64,000 bases of DNA from Cryptomeria japonica (Eukaryota; Streptophyta; Pinopsida; Cupressales; Cupressaceae): positions 416,792,757-416,856,756 of the forward strand of contig NC_081415.1 of assembly GCF_030272615.1 (NCBI RefSeq), read 5' to 3'. Below the pieces are notes generated by a model. It did no database searches. It worked only from the letters and a program-made list of their open reading frames with translations, and was not told the DNA's origin. This document shows, piece by piece, positions 1-13,019 of this stretch (position 1 is its first letter; the number at the start of each line of letters is the position of its first letter). The position numbers and the translations under genes are program-made.

Positions 1-371
1 TATGCTTGAATATATAGAGGATAAACTTGATTCCCATTGAAAGTCTAGAGAAAGTAGATAAATAATGTGGCGTAAATATGACATGATTTGAGGTCCTAGA
101 AATTCAATAACATATCATCTCTATAGGAAATAAATGATCATCCAAAGGCACATCATATAATATTTGTCTGTTGACATGTGTGAGGGAGAACTAAACATGT
201 AAGGAATGCCGTCGAAAATTAAATGAGTCTAATTCCTGAAAATAATCTCCTCATAACCCCTTAAGCAGCCAATGATATTTGTCAAGATTTATAAATAATG
301 TCATGTACATATATTTTAAGTTCAATGTTGGCAAGCTCTAACTGATAGCCAACATCCAAAAGATATCCCAA
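1..371. other. Left edge, no gene recognised
   Basis: AT-rich sequence beyond the last recognisable L1 RNase H codons. It may be the 3' untranslated end of the minus-strand LINE that starts to its right, but I see no poly-A tail or target-site duplication to prove this. Confidence 0.4.
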
Positions 372-2981
372 TTATGTTGCTAAAGCTATAAAAATATGAT
401 GATTGATGAAACACATATCACTAAGGAGGACCAATGGAGCCAAAATGAATTCCACCCACAACTTGATTAGCCAACTCATGAGCTTCTTTGTTTCTTCCCT
501 ATAAACATGGTTGATGGTGTGTGCCTCAAAAAAGTTCAAGATCTCCAAATCTCTTTCCAAATATGCATTCAATTTCCAATTGGGTGTGGAGCCTTTCTAA
601 TCGCGTTGATGAACAAAGTCGAGTCACCTTTAATCTTCAGTCTATCTATAGTTAAGTCCCTGCAGAAGAGGAGACCTAATGTGAGGGCCTTGAATTTTGC
701 TATGTTGTTGGTGTCTACTTCTAAGAGAATTGACAATCTGTCAGCTATGTTCACATCCCATAATTTTATGATGCAACTTGCACCTGAGGGGCCTGGATTG
801 CCTCTAGAGGTGCCATAAAAATTTAATTTATACCATCCAAGACATGGAGTCTTTGATACTGCAAGGCTTCTGGATATGTTCTTATCTTGTCCCCCTATGC
901 TAGTGAAAAGAGGGACACACAATCCATTCCATCTAAGTCTCATTTGACCATCCCATTTTGTGAATACTCCTTGGTTGGGGGAGTAAGAGATGTTGTTGAC
1001 TACTTCCACCATTATAGCCTCCAACATTTTATTCCTCAAAGATTCTTTTATTCCTCTCATTCCATAGTTTCCAAACTAGAAGAGAGGGGCTGATTTTCCA
1101 TAAGCTACTAAGGAGAGATTTAGTCTTTGTTGGCCAACATTGGAAGAGACTCAAAAATTTATTAGAGAGGGTTGTTATCTATCCTAGTTTGGCACACATC
1201 CATTGTCAACATTCTTGAGCAAAGGAGCAGCCAATGAAGATGTGGTCGACAGTTTCCTCCTCTTGTTTACATAAAACACACCTAAATGGGTCCTCATAGC
1301 CTGTTCTTTTGAATTTTTCTGCTTTCAGGACTCTTTTTTGGAGAGATTCCCACAAGAAGGCACCTGCACACACTACTTTTCCCAACAAATTTTAATTGGG
1401 ATGTCTGTCTTGGCTTGAGACTCGGCTTGAGACTCAATTTTGGAGACTTTGTATCCATCCTTTGCATTATATATTCTATTCTTAGCTCTTGCCCAAATCA
1501 ATTTCTCTTCCCCTCTTCTGAGAACCAATCTTCTGTCAATAATGTTGTCTGTCAACTTAGAAATATCCTACGCTAGCAAAGGTAGGGATTTAAAGTCCTT
1601 CCATTCCCATCCTAGGATCGGGTCATTCTAGAGGTTGATATAATATTTGACCTTACTACCTCAATGATTTTTGAGGTAGGTTTTAGTCTCCTCAATGTAG
1701 ACAAGAGAATCTTTGCTAGGATAGCCACCCCATTAATCTTCCCAAAAGAGAGCATTATTTCTTTCATGAATGTCCCAAGTTAGCTGATCTAAGATTAGAG
1801 GTCTACAACTCAACATGAAATTCCAAACTCTGGAACCCTTAGGTGGAGTTTCAATCCTAACAATTTCATCCTCATCATTGTTATTAAGATATTTAGATTG
1901 CAAAATTATTACCCATTTTAGTTGAGGTTCTCTGGGCATTTTAGAATTTAGATTAGCACCCAAAGCTTTATTTTGCCATGTTAGATTTATGATCCCTACT
2001 TTGCCATATTCTTTTGGTTTGCATATTTTGTCCCATGAAATAAGGGTATGTTTATCCTTATTAGCTAATCCCTACCAAATGAATTTTCTCATTTTTTGTA
2101 TGAAAACTTTATTAGCCCCAGTTGTTAGGGCTAGATAGGATAAGAGGTATATTGGGAGTGAAGATACGATAGTTTTTAACATTACCATTCTTCTTTCCCA
2201 AGAAATCCATCTGCCCTTCCAAGAGCTCATCTTCTTGATCATCCTATGTTTTAATGGATCCCAATATATTGAGGTGCATGTAAGCGACCCTTTTATAAAA
2301 TTAAGCAATCTAAGAATTTTCGCTTCTTTCCTAAGATGAGTTGATAAGAAGAATACCTCTAACTTGTTTTGATTGAATTCTTGTCCAAAATCTTGGGCAT
2401 ACTCAGACAAAATTCTAATAAACTATCTAGCTTCCTTCTTCTTGGCAATCCCAAATAGCATGGTATCATCAACAAATTGTTGATGTGTTATTAAAATATT
2501 GTTGCTTATATTTATTCCTTTAATCAAGCTGGTAGATGCAATATGACTAAAATCTCTTCCCAAAGCTTTAGCCATGATGATGAAGAGGAAGGGGGACAAT
2601 GTATCTCCTTTCCTTAATCCCCCTAATACTTCAAAGAATCCCTCTAGAGATCCATTTACTAAAACTGAGATCCTTAGGGAGGAGATACATGCAAAAATCC
2701 AATTGATATATTGCTTGTTAAATCCAAAGGCTTCTAAATTTTTGCATGAATCTCTAATCAACTTTATCATAGGCTTTCTTTATATCCAGTTTGATCACCA
2801 TTCTAGGATGTTTCTTGTTTTGAAGAGAGTGGATTACCTCTTGAGCTATGATGACTCCATCTACTGTAGACCGTCCAAGGACAAAACCTGTCTCCTCATC
2901 TGATATTATATGTGATAGGACTTATTTTAATATGTTAGCCATAACCTTAGTCATGATCTTATAAAGTTTATTGCAAAGAGA
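372..2981 (-). pseudogene. L1 LINE ORF2, 3' segment: RT, zinc-binding domain, RNase H
   Basis: This is the C-terminal half of a plant L1 ORF2. Reading leftward, it has the RT finger region with the KIMTKVMAN and DEETGFVLGRS blocks near 2970-2880, then the RT palm with the FVDD catalytic motif near 2480. The thumb lies at 2410-2072. A zf-RVT type segment with CVLCKQEEETVDHIF is near 1230, and an RNase H-like domain spans about 1060-430. Stops and frame changes break it into at least seven pieces, so it is dead. The RNase H first motif reads NFYG where the family normally has NFDG, so a catalytic aspartate is lost. It continues rightward in 5758-5847 and 10194-11680 once two LTR insertions are removed. 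Confidence 0.85.
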
Positions 2982-3012
2982 TGTTAGCAGCAATCAAGAA
3001 GGAAGATTGAGA

Positions 3013-3027
3013 GGGGGGGGGGGGGGG
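3013..3027 (+). repeat. Poly-G run of 15 near the LTR edge
   Basis: Fifteen consecutive G residues about 30 bp inside the LTR end. The related LTR has nine G at the matching place (40791-40799). The tract is variable in length but conserved in position. Confidence 0.95.
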
Positions 3028-3581
3028 TGGTGAATCAGTCTTCACCCGATCACAACAAATTAAACTTCAAGACATAAATTGATAGACTGCAACAATAACA
3101 TATAATCAAATTAACAACACAACACACAACACCAATATTTTTGATGTGGAAAACCCAGTTAAGGGAAAAACCACGGTGGGAACCTACCCACAGTAAGATG
3201 ATACTCTGCAATAGCATGTGAAGATATTAAAATGGGGAATGCACATGCATTTAGACACACCGCCTAGAGCTCACTGCTCAAAATATATATGCTCGGAAGG
3301 CTACAACCCTCAGGGAAGTCTCACTGACTTACAATATGATTTGGACTACAATCTGGAGGAAATAAACTGCAATCATAGCATCTACAAATGCTCGATGATA
3401 GTTCCAGTTAAGCACAATTGTCTTCTCTGCAACACCAATCTCACCTCAACACTTCATCGAATGATAACTCTCTTGTTCGCACAATCACCTTTCTTTGATA
3501 ATGCAAACATAATACCAACACCTATATTGTATAAGCATCTCACCTATATATACAAATCATGAACCTTGATAACATGGTCTG

Positions 3582-5060
3582 AGGGGTCGTCCTTCTGTTA
3601 CTGTTATTGGCGAAGCTCCTTCTTCTAATGTTGAGGTCGGGGCTGGTGTTGCTGGTGCCAAGTTCCCTGTTATCCCTCTTGTGGGTGCTAAGCCCATACC
3701 TCCTTTTGCTGGGAATCATAGCTTTGCTCGTGTGGCTAGATCTATTGCCCATCCTTCCAAAGGGGGTTCGTCCTCTTCCTTGTACTAAGACTTCCCCTGT
3801 TGTGGTTTGTGGCTGAGATGTTGTGGAGAATGTTGATTTCTATCAACGTCGTGCTTTGGTCTGCAGGTTTATTAGGTTTTGGCCTTCTCTTCCGGACCTT
3901 CATCATTGGGTGAGTGATTCTTGGAAGCCTTTGGTTGCTCATGGCATTGAGCTTTCCCTTGTGCTATTGGCTTTTTCGTTGCTTCTTTTACCTCTAGTCT
4001 TGATCGTGATTTGGTTCTGGGAAAGTTGTGGACTTGGGGGGATATCTCCCTCTCTATTATGCCCTGGACTTCTTCCTTCAACCCCTTTACTGAATCTCTC
4101 TTTGTTCATCCGGTTTGGGTTCGCCTCCCCAATCTCCCTCTTCATTTTTGGGAGCCTTCTTGTTTTGAGGGTATCGATAACTCCATTTGCAACTTCTTGA
4201 AGGTTGATGATGCCATGTTCTCCATGGGTCATTCTACCTTTTCTCATCTATTAATTGATGTCGACATATCTCTAGCCCTCCCTAGGGATGTGGTTCTTAT
4301 GGTTGGGGAGAGGCCTTAGACTCAGCTGCTGGATTATGAGGGCCTCCCCTTTCGCTGTCGAAGGTGCTTCTCAACAGGTCACATAGCTTCGAACTGTTCT
4401 CTCTCTCATCGCAAAGGTGCTGCTACTTGGTGGAAGGGTGCTATTTAAGATCACTTGACTATTAATGCTTCAGACTCTATTTCGGTTGAGTCCTCTCAAG
4501 ATGAGGTGTCCCTTACTATTGATGAAGCCTTTATTGATATTACCGCTACTATGGATTCTTTTGCCCTGTTGGCTCCTACATCTATTGTTCCTACGCCTCT
4601 ACTTCGCTCTTCTGTTGGTGATTCTTCTCTTGTTGTTGTTCTACAACAACATTCTAATGTTGTTCTACAACAACAATCTGGCAGTGTCTCTAGGGGATCT
4701 TCCCCGCCTCATTGTTTTTTGAATATTCCTAATGACAGTGGCTTTATTCATGGTTTATAAGCGAGATCCTTTCCACTTGGTCATTTCCTTGATGGCCTCG
4801 AGAGTAGTATCGCCTGGACTGTTGTTTGTCTCAGGCGGAAGGGGGTCCTCCCCACCCCCCCATGGATTGGGTGTCCACACCCCTCCCTGAGTTGGGTTTG
4901 AGTTGTTGAAGGTTGGACAAGTTCCCTTTGTTCAACCTTGTTGGTCTCGGGCTTGCTTTGATATGTTGTTTTTCCTACCTGTGGGCTTTTCTTTTTTTGA
5001 TAGTCTCTATCTATGTTAAGGGTCAGTGCCCTAGTTAACGCTGCTTTTTTAATAAAAAAA
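3582..5060 (+). mobile_element. L1-type LINE insertion containing ORF1 only
   Basis: A plus-strand insertion splits the copia solo LTR. The uninterrupted sequence is seen in the related LTR near 57540-57560. The right end is TTTTTTAATAAAAAAAA followed by aacaaggtcgg (5061-5071). The left flank has aacatggtctg (3571-3581), an 11-bp target-site duplication with two mismatches. The insertion holds an ORF1 and a 3' end but no endonuclease or reverse transcriptase, so it is either an internally deleted or an ORF1-only non-autonomous LINE. Confidence 0.75.
3607..4760 (+). pseudogene. L1 ORF1 (DUF4283-type domain and CCHC zinc knuckle)
   Basis: This is the nucleic-acid-binding ORF1 protein of a plant L1. 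A DUF4283-like stretch lies at about 3985-4320, with the conserved WVRLPNLPLHFWE block and a following ILLIDVDIS-like block. It is followed by the zinc knuckle CRRCFSTGHIASNC at about 4356-4397. The C-terminal part is Ser/Val/Gln rich. In-frame stops occur near 4318 and 4447, and the upstream part is also interrupted. The family normally precedes an ORF2 with AP endonuclease and RT, and none follows here. The product would be non-functional as it stands. Confidence 0.75.
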
Positions 5061-5757
5061 AACAAGGTCGGCTAAACCCTCAACCTTCAACCCTCAACCC
5101 TCAACTTACAATTACAAAAATTACATCACACAATACAAAGACGGACCACCAGACCAATATTATGATTTACATTACATAGCATGGACCTAATTCAAATTTC
5201 CAAATGATCAAATCCACCGGAAATCACACCAAGATCCCGCAACACGCTACACCACCAGAAATACCGCATAACACGAAAATAATCAACGGTTCATAGAATT
5301 CACCAAAAACTCATACAACGATCAATGTGGATCACCAAATCAAATAAGACACGGCTAGGAAACACCAACAAGCACGTTAGAATCATCCAGATCAGTTGCA
5401 CGAACACCTCTTTTCAAATCTTCATCAGTCAATGTCCTAAAGCTCAAGAATGCAACCAATCAACAATTGTCATGAAGAAAGATAATTTGCGAAGCACCAA
5501 ATCATGAACCATCTGAAATGAAGATTCACAAGATCATCCCAAACAATATTCCAAAGTCTCAGCATAAGATCTGATCACATTGGAATATACTAGAGGAAAT
5601 ATCAGATTCTGCAAAACAGTGATCAACAAAACCAAATCATAAAATCTTCCCAAACTCACCGGAATAAACCACATGAATATGTTGACATCAATGACAAAAA
5701 AAATCCTATTAGCAACAATGATCAACCAAATTCAACAATATCCCCAACAATCCAACA

Positions 5758-5847
5758 AGAGAGAGGGCATAAGTCTTCAAGTTTGGTTGCTTTCTCCTTT
5801 TTGGGGATGATGCCCAGGAATGTATTGTTTACTTCTTTCAATAGCCT
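5758..5847 (-). pseudogene. L1 ORF2, short RT segment between two solo LTRs
   Basis: Ninety bases encode the RT block NNTFLGIIPKKEKATKLEDL on the minus strand. This is the L1 signature that sits between the endonuclease linker and the KIMTK block. It joins 10194 on its N-terminal side and 2981 on its C-terminal side. It is also the stretch in which both flanking insertions made their target duplications (agaga and agcct). Confidence 0.85.
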
Positions 5848-7857
5848 TGCTGGTTCCCAAAACCAAAAATTGGAAAACTTAAGGGTTTGCCACTCAACTA
5901 ATCCAACTAGCCTTGGCCAACGAACAGGGATGGTCAAAGACCAAATCCCTCTGCACTTAAGGCTCCACTGAACCTAGGTGGGTATACCTCTCCCTCTCAA
6001 GCACAAAAAGACTTATTTAAAGTGGATTTAAGCTTTATGGTTAGCAAATGCAAAACTGGCAAATGATTGTTCTGCAATCATGCTTTATTATGTGCTTTAA
6101 GTGAATGCTCTTTAAAAGAAAATGAAAAATGATTATGATTGTATATTAAGAATAAGAATGCTTTCACGACTTAAAAGCAATATGCAAAGATCGGTTCATA
6201 TAGGGTTTGGGAAGAATGTTTCTCTATCAAGGACCTTAAATGCATAACAAACCAGGACCTTAAAAGATAAATAACATACTAGTGCCTCTATCCAGGGATA
6301 TTTATGACACTATGTGGACAAGAGATCTTATTAACTCCAGAGACAATGTTAATCATCAACTATGAAGGTTTCAGTATGTGTTACACAAACAATGAAAACC
6401 CAATCTCACATTTAATGTAACAACATGTGATGGCACATCATAGCAAATCAAATGACAGATTTATCAAGAGGACAAAGATAACTCATCAACACAAAAGTAT
6501 GCACAATATTTAGAAAAGAAACAACGAACCTTGTATATTAATCTGTAGGAAATGATTGCATACATAAGCTGCACTTGAAGATACTCCATTATAGTCTGTT
6601 TGCACAAAAAGATACTTCTTCTTCCTATAGACTTCCTAATACATATAACTTGCAGTCATTCCCAATGGTATTTCCCCCCCTTTTACATATAAGAATGACT
6701 CCCTATAAGTATGTGAATCAAAAGACATATATGAAAGGACACACCCTTTCATACACACAAGGGAGTTACAGACAATTGCATTCCAAAGGACACACCCTTT
6801 GGTCTAAAAAATAATTACATAAAACCCTAAAATATGTTATAAAAGTTTGCTAATCATCCTTTAGTTTTCGTTGTGATAAAGTTCCTCAGAAAATCTTTAA
6901 ATATTAATTATCTCCCTGCAAAAAATAATAATTCAATTAGCCTTCTTACAAATAAATCATATTTCACCTTTGGTTAGAGCTTGCTTTTGAAAAATTAATA
7001 ATCTCCTTCCCTCATGAAAATACTTAGTTAGAGTAATTCATTTAAATCAAAGTATTTCCATTCTTTAAGAAAATAATTTGCAAATATTCATCCATATAAA
7101 ACAATATTTTACCCTTTAATATATTATCCAATTTCTTGATTTAGGGTAAAAGAACACTAAGAGAAAATAATGTAAGATGACACAACAATATATCAAAATC
7201 TATTTAGGTCATCATATGCCACATACATTTTCCCCTTTTGATAAACATATTTCACTTTATGACTTTTCAAAGGCAAGAAATAAAATAATATTTTAATCCT
7301 TATTAAAGTGCTATTGCAAAAAAATAAAAAATCATTATGCTTCTCTGTATGATATTGATTATATGAAGTTTTTAGGGTAAGGAATACTTCCTATCCCATG
7401 GAAGAAATAATGAAAACTTTTGCCCGGTTGGAAATAAGTATAATCTTTCTGCACACAAAATGGCATAATCAATTTACTGATGAATAAAAATTTATATTAG
7501 GGATAATTAGAAAAATGAAATCTTTAGTGATATGATCCCTTATGCAAATAAAAATAATTTTGCCCTGATAGAGATATATTTAACCTTTTGTTCATAATTT
7601 TAGGCAAAAGATTATAGTGCAATTTCCCAAATCATTAAGTGATTTTTCTTAGAAATGAACTAAGAAATAAAATCACTTAAAATAAATTCTCAAAATGTAA
7701 ATATATTTAATAAAAAATATTTGAGAAATAATTACTTTTAAGATTAAAAAGTAAAAATGATATTTGATAATCATTCTACCTCTAATTATTAAATCAAAAG
7801 TAAATTATTAAACTAATATACTTACCCTTGTCAAAAATTAAAACAATATTACCTTTG

Positions 7858-8085
7858 TAACCTCAACGGGGTAGCCTATACTTATTGGGTGGATATATCT
7901 CCAGTCCTGTCGATCTTCCGATGAAAATGTGAAACCTCCAATGCTTCCATCGGGATAACTTACCTCATATCGGAAGATATCATTTCCACCTACCCCGATG
8001 CCCGATAACTCCATCGGAGTAGCTCTTGTCCATCGAAGTGATGTATTTTGACTATTGTCGATACCCGATAGGGTTAGGGCTATGG
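7858..8085. repeat. Degenerate ATCGGG/CCCGAT motif cluster
   Basis: Several imperfect copies of a motif around ATCGGGATAACTTAC and its complement CCCGATAA lie close together here. The same motif is repeated along 61690-62480 in the related solo LTR. It is a family-internal repeat of unknown role. Confidence 0.6.
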
Positions 8086-10096
8086 GTGGTGGTTTGCAAT
8101 AAGACTTCCATAAATGATCTGAATATGGTGAGCATTGAAATGGTTGAATAATACTCTTCATGCTGCACTACTGTAACTTCTCTTCCACTATCGTCTCTTC
8201 ATCCAGAACAACTGGATTGGACAAAGCTGAGTTCACATGAATTGAAACTCTGACAACAACACACTAAATTCCTCCTCTGGCATTTGTTTCTCTCTTACAG
8301 AGAAAACCTTGAGCATGGGCAATTAAGATAATCTGTGGAAGTCGTGCATAATCTACTGGACCACTAGCAATTCCATTTCTACCTTGTATGATATGGGTTC
8401 ACAAAGACCACTTTTATATATACAGATACCACTGGTGCTATGGGTACTGTTGTGAAACTAAAACTATCATCAACTGATGCATAATCATAGTCAAACACTT
8501 GAATCATCAAATATTCTTTTTGTTCACAGATCCCTGGCTGGAAATGGTGTTTGAACATGATGCAACAAACATCTGATGCACAACAATGTCAGCATATCAT
8601 CTTATTGGAGACGTGAAATATGTGTAGAACTCCAGGGCAAGTCTATAATGATAAAAGATTGACGATTCTGAAACTTCTCCAGTTGATATGCATTAAACTT
8701 TTCCAATTGATTTGTATTCAGCCTCTGACATTGTCCGAGCAGCCAATGCTTCAAATGCATTCTCAATTGTTGGATTATTACTGTCTCGCAAAGTGGAGCT
8801 GCACATTATATTCTCCATTTTGAAAACACAAAGCATAGTGTCTCAAGGAGGTAGAAGCACAACGTGTTGTTCCATACACATCTGTATTTATTCCTTTGGC
8901 AAATTTAGAGATATTGCCTGTCATTATCCATAATGTTTGCATCTTGAACTGCCAATGATTTATGTGGATTATCTTTCAACTCCTCTGTAACTTGCAATCT
9001 TAGTAACACAAAATCCTCGGTAATGAGCAACAAAGTTGAGACCAAATTGGTTGGATACAACAAGTGCCTTGTGGAAATAAAATTCACTACTTCCTTTACA
9101 ATATATTTAGTCTCTTATTTAAAAGATCAAATATATGTTTCTCAAAAGATGCTTTCATAATATACATTCTTAAATCATTTATTAAAATGACTCAAGAAAT
9201 ATATTCTTCCCATCTAATATTGGCACCTTATTCCTTTTGAGATAAACTCAGTATTTCCTTTTGCAAACTGCTTCAAACTATGCAAAAAATTAAAAAAAAA
9301 AATAAAAAATTATGCGGCTCATTCTGGTGCAATTTCATTGCCGACTAACCAGGCATCCGATTACCACGAAACTTGGCCAAAAGTTATGATAATTTAAATA
9401 AAACATGGGTTTTATTTCAAATTTCAATTAGCTCGCCAAATTTTGGTACTTGCTTTCAAAAACATGAGAAACGGGCTAACGAAGATCTGAAACCTGGAAA
9501 ATAGCTTTATTTCCATACAGGGAATCATGTGGACCATTTCATCTGATAAGATATCTATCCGACCAATAGATGTTAAAATCCAAAGAGAGCACTTGGTCAA
9601 CATTGTAATCCTGCAAACAACAATTCTGAAAAAAACATTTGGTTTTAGCCAATAAAAAATAGCAAATAGATTCACAACACTTTGAAATTCAGCATCGGGC
9701 TTCATTAAGATGAAGATAATATGCACAAATAATTAGTTTAACATAAGGGTTTAATGGGAAAGAGCTATCAATGCTTGAATATGACCTTTCAATTCGTGAT
9801 TTATACATTCTAAGAAAATGCACATAGATTAGCCTCAAGAGAAACAAGAACGGTTATCAAGAGGATCTACAATTTGACAAAGAACATATTTATGATATAC
9901 AAAATGCATATGAACAATTAAATTGACATAATAGTACTTAGGTGAGAAGAAATTATGATTCAAAAAGGCGTACCTGGAATGATTTTGCCTTTGCAACCAC
10001 ATACATACCTGGAAATCGACCACCTTGTTCATGCACCAAACTTGGTTTCTTAGAGTTGGAAATGGAAGAACCTGCTTGATTATAGATGTTACACAT

Positions 10097-10147
10097 GATT
10101 GAACATAGAAATCTGCTTTTTGATTGAACATAGAAATCTGCTTTTTG
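10097..10147 (+). repeat. 25-bp tandem duplication
   Basis: The unit ttgaacatagaaatctgctt and its next few bases occur twice in tandem near the right end of the 4.3-kb solo LTR. The copies look identical. Confidence 0.85.
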
Positions 10148-10193
10148 GCATGAATCTAGAACTCTGAAATTTGAAAATTTTAGGGTTCCAACA

Positions 10194-11680
10194 AGCCTAC
10201 CTGAATTTTGAGCTACCTCCAAAGCTTCTGTCAATTCCTTCCCAACTACATTCCAACATTTTTGAAAGAAGGTAATTGGAAATCCATCTAGCCCAGGAGC
10301 CTTATCTAGATGGAATTGTCTAAGGGCAACTTCTATTTCTGAGGATGAAAATTTGGCATTTAGCAATCTATTCTGCACCTCGCTGATTATCTTAGGTATG
10401 AATTCCAAGAGATTCTTTTGAGCTGATAGATCTGAGCTCGTGTTATTATTGAACAATTTTGAATAAAAGGCCATTATTTGTTGTCTAATTTCTCTAAGAT
10501 CTTCAGTGAATGTGCCATATGGATTCTCCACTTTGTAGATACGGTTGATGTCCCTTCTTTGCTTAGTCATACTATGGAAGTATTTAGTGTTCCTATCCCC
10601 TGCCTCTATCTGAGTCTCCCTAGATTTTTGCTTCGAGAAAACCTCCTCCTTATATATGATTTCCTCATAGTCTTTTAAAAGATCTTTTTCTCTTAGGAAG
10701 CTATCAACACTCATACCATTCTTAATAACCTCCTCATTCAATTATTCTAATTTTGCTTCTATTTGAGATTTTCTTTCAAATATATTCTTGAAATGGGTTT
10801 TATTCCATTCTAGTAGCCTTTTTTTTTGTATGTTTGAGTTTGGATACAAAACAAAAGAGCTTAGACCCTACAAAAACCTCTTCTTTCCACCAGGCTTCTA
10901 TCAAATGGAAGAAATTTTCATCTCTAAACCACATATTCTCAAATTTTAAAGGTGATCCAGGAGGTTTTTCTTCTCCTAAGATATTAAGTTGTATTGTGAA
11001 GTGATCTAACCTAGAGCGAGGAAGGAATGAACCTTCTAAGGTGAAACAAAAGGTGGAAAAAATCCACGCCAAAGAAGAATCGATCCAATTTCTTTGCAAT
11101 ATTGCTAAATCCCAGTCTCCTATTATTCCAAGTAATACCATTCTTCAATTCAATCTGAAGCAGGTTATTCCTAGTGACCCAATCTAAAAAGTACTTTTGT
11201 GTTTGCCTTAGCTGGCCAATACCTCCCCTTTTGTCTTGTCTATATAAGATAGAATTGAAATCTCCCCCTAGGGAAGTGTTCTAAGGGATGGGTTACCAAT
11301 AAGTTACCTATTTCTACCCATAGCTCCCTTTTTCTATTACAAGAAAGTGGACCATACACATTAATGAGAGTAAATCTCAAGTTGGAGGATAGACTTGTTT
11401 GTATACCTCCAAGCCAATTGCTTCCTTTGCCTAAGATCTCAAACCTAATATATGTTGAGTTCCAACCCATTGCCAACCCTCTAGATGTACCATCTTCCTG
11501 CACCGCCTCAAACTTCCAATGTCTAAAACTATGGAATACCAATTCCACCTTAGCTTTTATTTGTTTAGTTTATTGGATAATAATGACCCCTTCCCTGGTT
11601 GCACTTATCCTGCACTTAACCAAGCGCCTCTTGTTAGGGGCATTTAATCCCCTAACATTCTAGGAAAGGAGCATCATGGC
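10194..11680 (-). pseudogene. L1 LINE ORF2, 5' segment: AP endonuclease and start of RT
   Basis: This is the N-terminal half of the minus-strand L1 ORF2. It starts near 11680, where the reading MMLLS, stop, NVRGLNAPNKRR gives the usual ORF2 opening with one premature TAG. Endonuclease blocks follow: LINVYGP near 11360, then a GRFQF segment where a GDFN motif is expected, and KLDRFF near 11090. The endonuclease-RT linker contains GDRNTKYFHSMTKQRR near 10600, then the DKAPGLDGFPITFFQKCW block near 10270. The frame is broken several times. The segment ends exactly at the agcct target duplication of the 4.3-kb solo LTR and continues at 5847. Confidence 0.85.
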
Positions 11681-11689
11681 TCTTAGGGA

Positions 11690-13019
11690 AGGGGCTACCC
11701 TTCCCTGAGTTCGAGGTGATTTTAAGCCAGCCTTTTGCCTTTCCTACCTTGAGTATGAGTTCCTGGCAAGATTTTCTCCCTACTTGCTAGATCTAGTGCT
11801 ACAATATGGTTTTGTTCTATTTGGTGGAATCTGATGGATTCCCAAATTCTTAGAACATGGACCAATTATCTCCTCATCTTTGCAACAAACTTCTTCCTCG
11901 AGGTTATCCTCTAACTTATCTAAGTCTATAATTTTTTGAATCAGTTCTAGCTTCTCTCTGATTGTGGCTTCATCTTCTTGTTCAAGGAACTAAGATATCC
12001 TTGAGAGTTCATTTATTGCATCCAGCTCTATATTGGGAGTCCCACACTTAGAGATTTCAATAATTGTAGGCCTAACTGACTGTGATTCTTCAATCTTCCT
12101 ATCCTCCCTAATTGGAGACTAATTCTCTGCCCTAATATTTTATGCCACTTCTTCTTTTAGACTTTTCCATATTTATGGATTTATCCATCAGATATCCCAA
12201 TGGAGATTATGGAAAAGGTTATTTTGGATCATGCTTTCCATCATTGATTTGATTGCATATTGTTACTATGTCAGATTACTTAATCTTAAGTTAATTGATT
12301 GTTTCTAACTTGTCAGAGATAAACCTCTTCTTTCTAGATCCATGGATGGGCTCCCGTACTTCCCTTCCTTCAACAACTAAGGAAGGTAATCAATCCTCAC
12401 CTTCCTTCATATCTCTATCTTCACTTGCCTTCCTTATGGCTTGGATTGATTCATGTCCAGGGGATGAATCTCGTTTCTAATAGATCAAAGTTGTATCATC
12501 CTCATGGGACCTAGTTTCCGCCTTCATTGTGGTATCAGGAATAGCATTTTGATGTTCTAGGTTCTGATTGATAATGTTATTTATGTTTTGGAGATAACAT
12601 TTTGAATTCCCATAATTTTTGTTGGAGCATAAAGATAATGTGTCCTCTCTCTCCACTACTTGGGACCATATTCTGCCCTCGATTCTAATGTTGACTTCCC
12701 TGGTAATAGAAGATGCATTTTTGTTCCAAACACACAATCAGGCATTTTTTTAGATCTAGGGTAGAGATGTTGTTACTTCAGTTATACACAAGTGGGTGTC
12801 ACTAAAATGGTATGCATATTTCTACTTTCATCTCTTGTCTTCAGATACTTTTCTGGTAGTTTTAGAAACCAAAGAGGCAAAAAATAAGATTTTGAGTAAA
12901 ACATTCTAATGGTGCAATCAATATTTATTGGTTGATCAAACTTGGAAGCCATATACTTCTCTACCAATGTAACACCCTCGCCTTCTTCCTTCATGGTTCC
13001 CTCTCCCAAATCTCCCACT
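11690..13019 (-). pseudogene. L1 ORF1 C-terminal region (degenerate)
   Basis: Minus-strand sequence directly upstream of the ORF2 start. Broken reading frames show an acidic, low-complexity ORF1 tail, including the stretch LEDNLEEEVCCKDEEI near 11900. Further upstream is VEKYMASKFDQPINID near 12900. I do not see an intact DUF4283 domain or zinc knuckle. The assignment rests mainly on position and on continuity with ORF2. Confidence 0.5.

Larger units (their letters stand above)
2982..5757 (-). mobile_element. Solo LTR of the copia family found at 40760, with a nested LINE
   Basis: The segment starts TGTTAG and ends CCAACA, and is flanked by the 5-bp duplication agaga (2977-2981 and 5758-5762). 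It lies inside the L1 RT domain. Its sequence matches the copia LTR at 40760-58159 along its length, for example the poly-G tract near 3013, the block near 3150-3250 (aatggggaatgcacatgc) and the block at 5070-5400. Orientation is taken from that copy, which belongs to a minus-strand element. About 1.48 kb of the segment is a later LINE insertion, so the true LTR is about 1.3 kb. No internal copia sequence adjoins it, so it is a solo LTR left by recombination. Confidence 0.85.
5848..10193 (-). mobile_element. Large solo LTR (4.3 kb), same family as 60631-62695
   Basis: The segment begins TGCTGG and ends TTCCAACA, with the 5-bp duplication agcct on both sides (5843-5847 and 10194-10198), inside the L1 RT domain. 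The right end (aaattttagggttccaaca) and a block about 130 bp in from the left (aggtgggtatacct) are shared with the element at 60631. The motif GGGATAACTTAC also recurs in both. I see no coding region, PBS or second LTR, so a solo LTR is the best reading. The length suggests that further unrecognised insertions may be nested within it. Orientation is inferred from the TGTTGGAACCCTAAA-like terminus on the minus strand. Confidence 0.65.

Noticed and set aside
3823..4247. Several overlapping open frames on both strands inside the nested LINE
   Set aside because: Only the frame with the DUF4283-like and zinc-knuckle motifs is supported; the others are its shadows.
8620..8933. Plus-strand frames in the 4.3-kb solo LTR
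   Set aside because: There are no motifs, they overlap in two frames, and they lie in sequence best explained as LTR.
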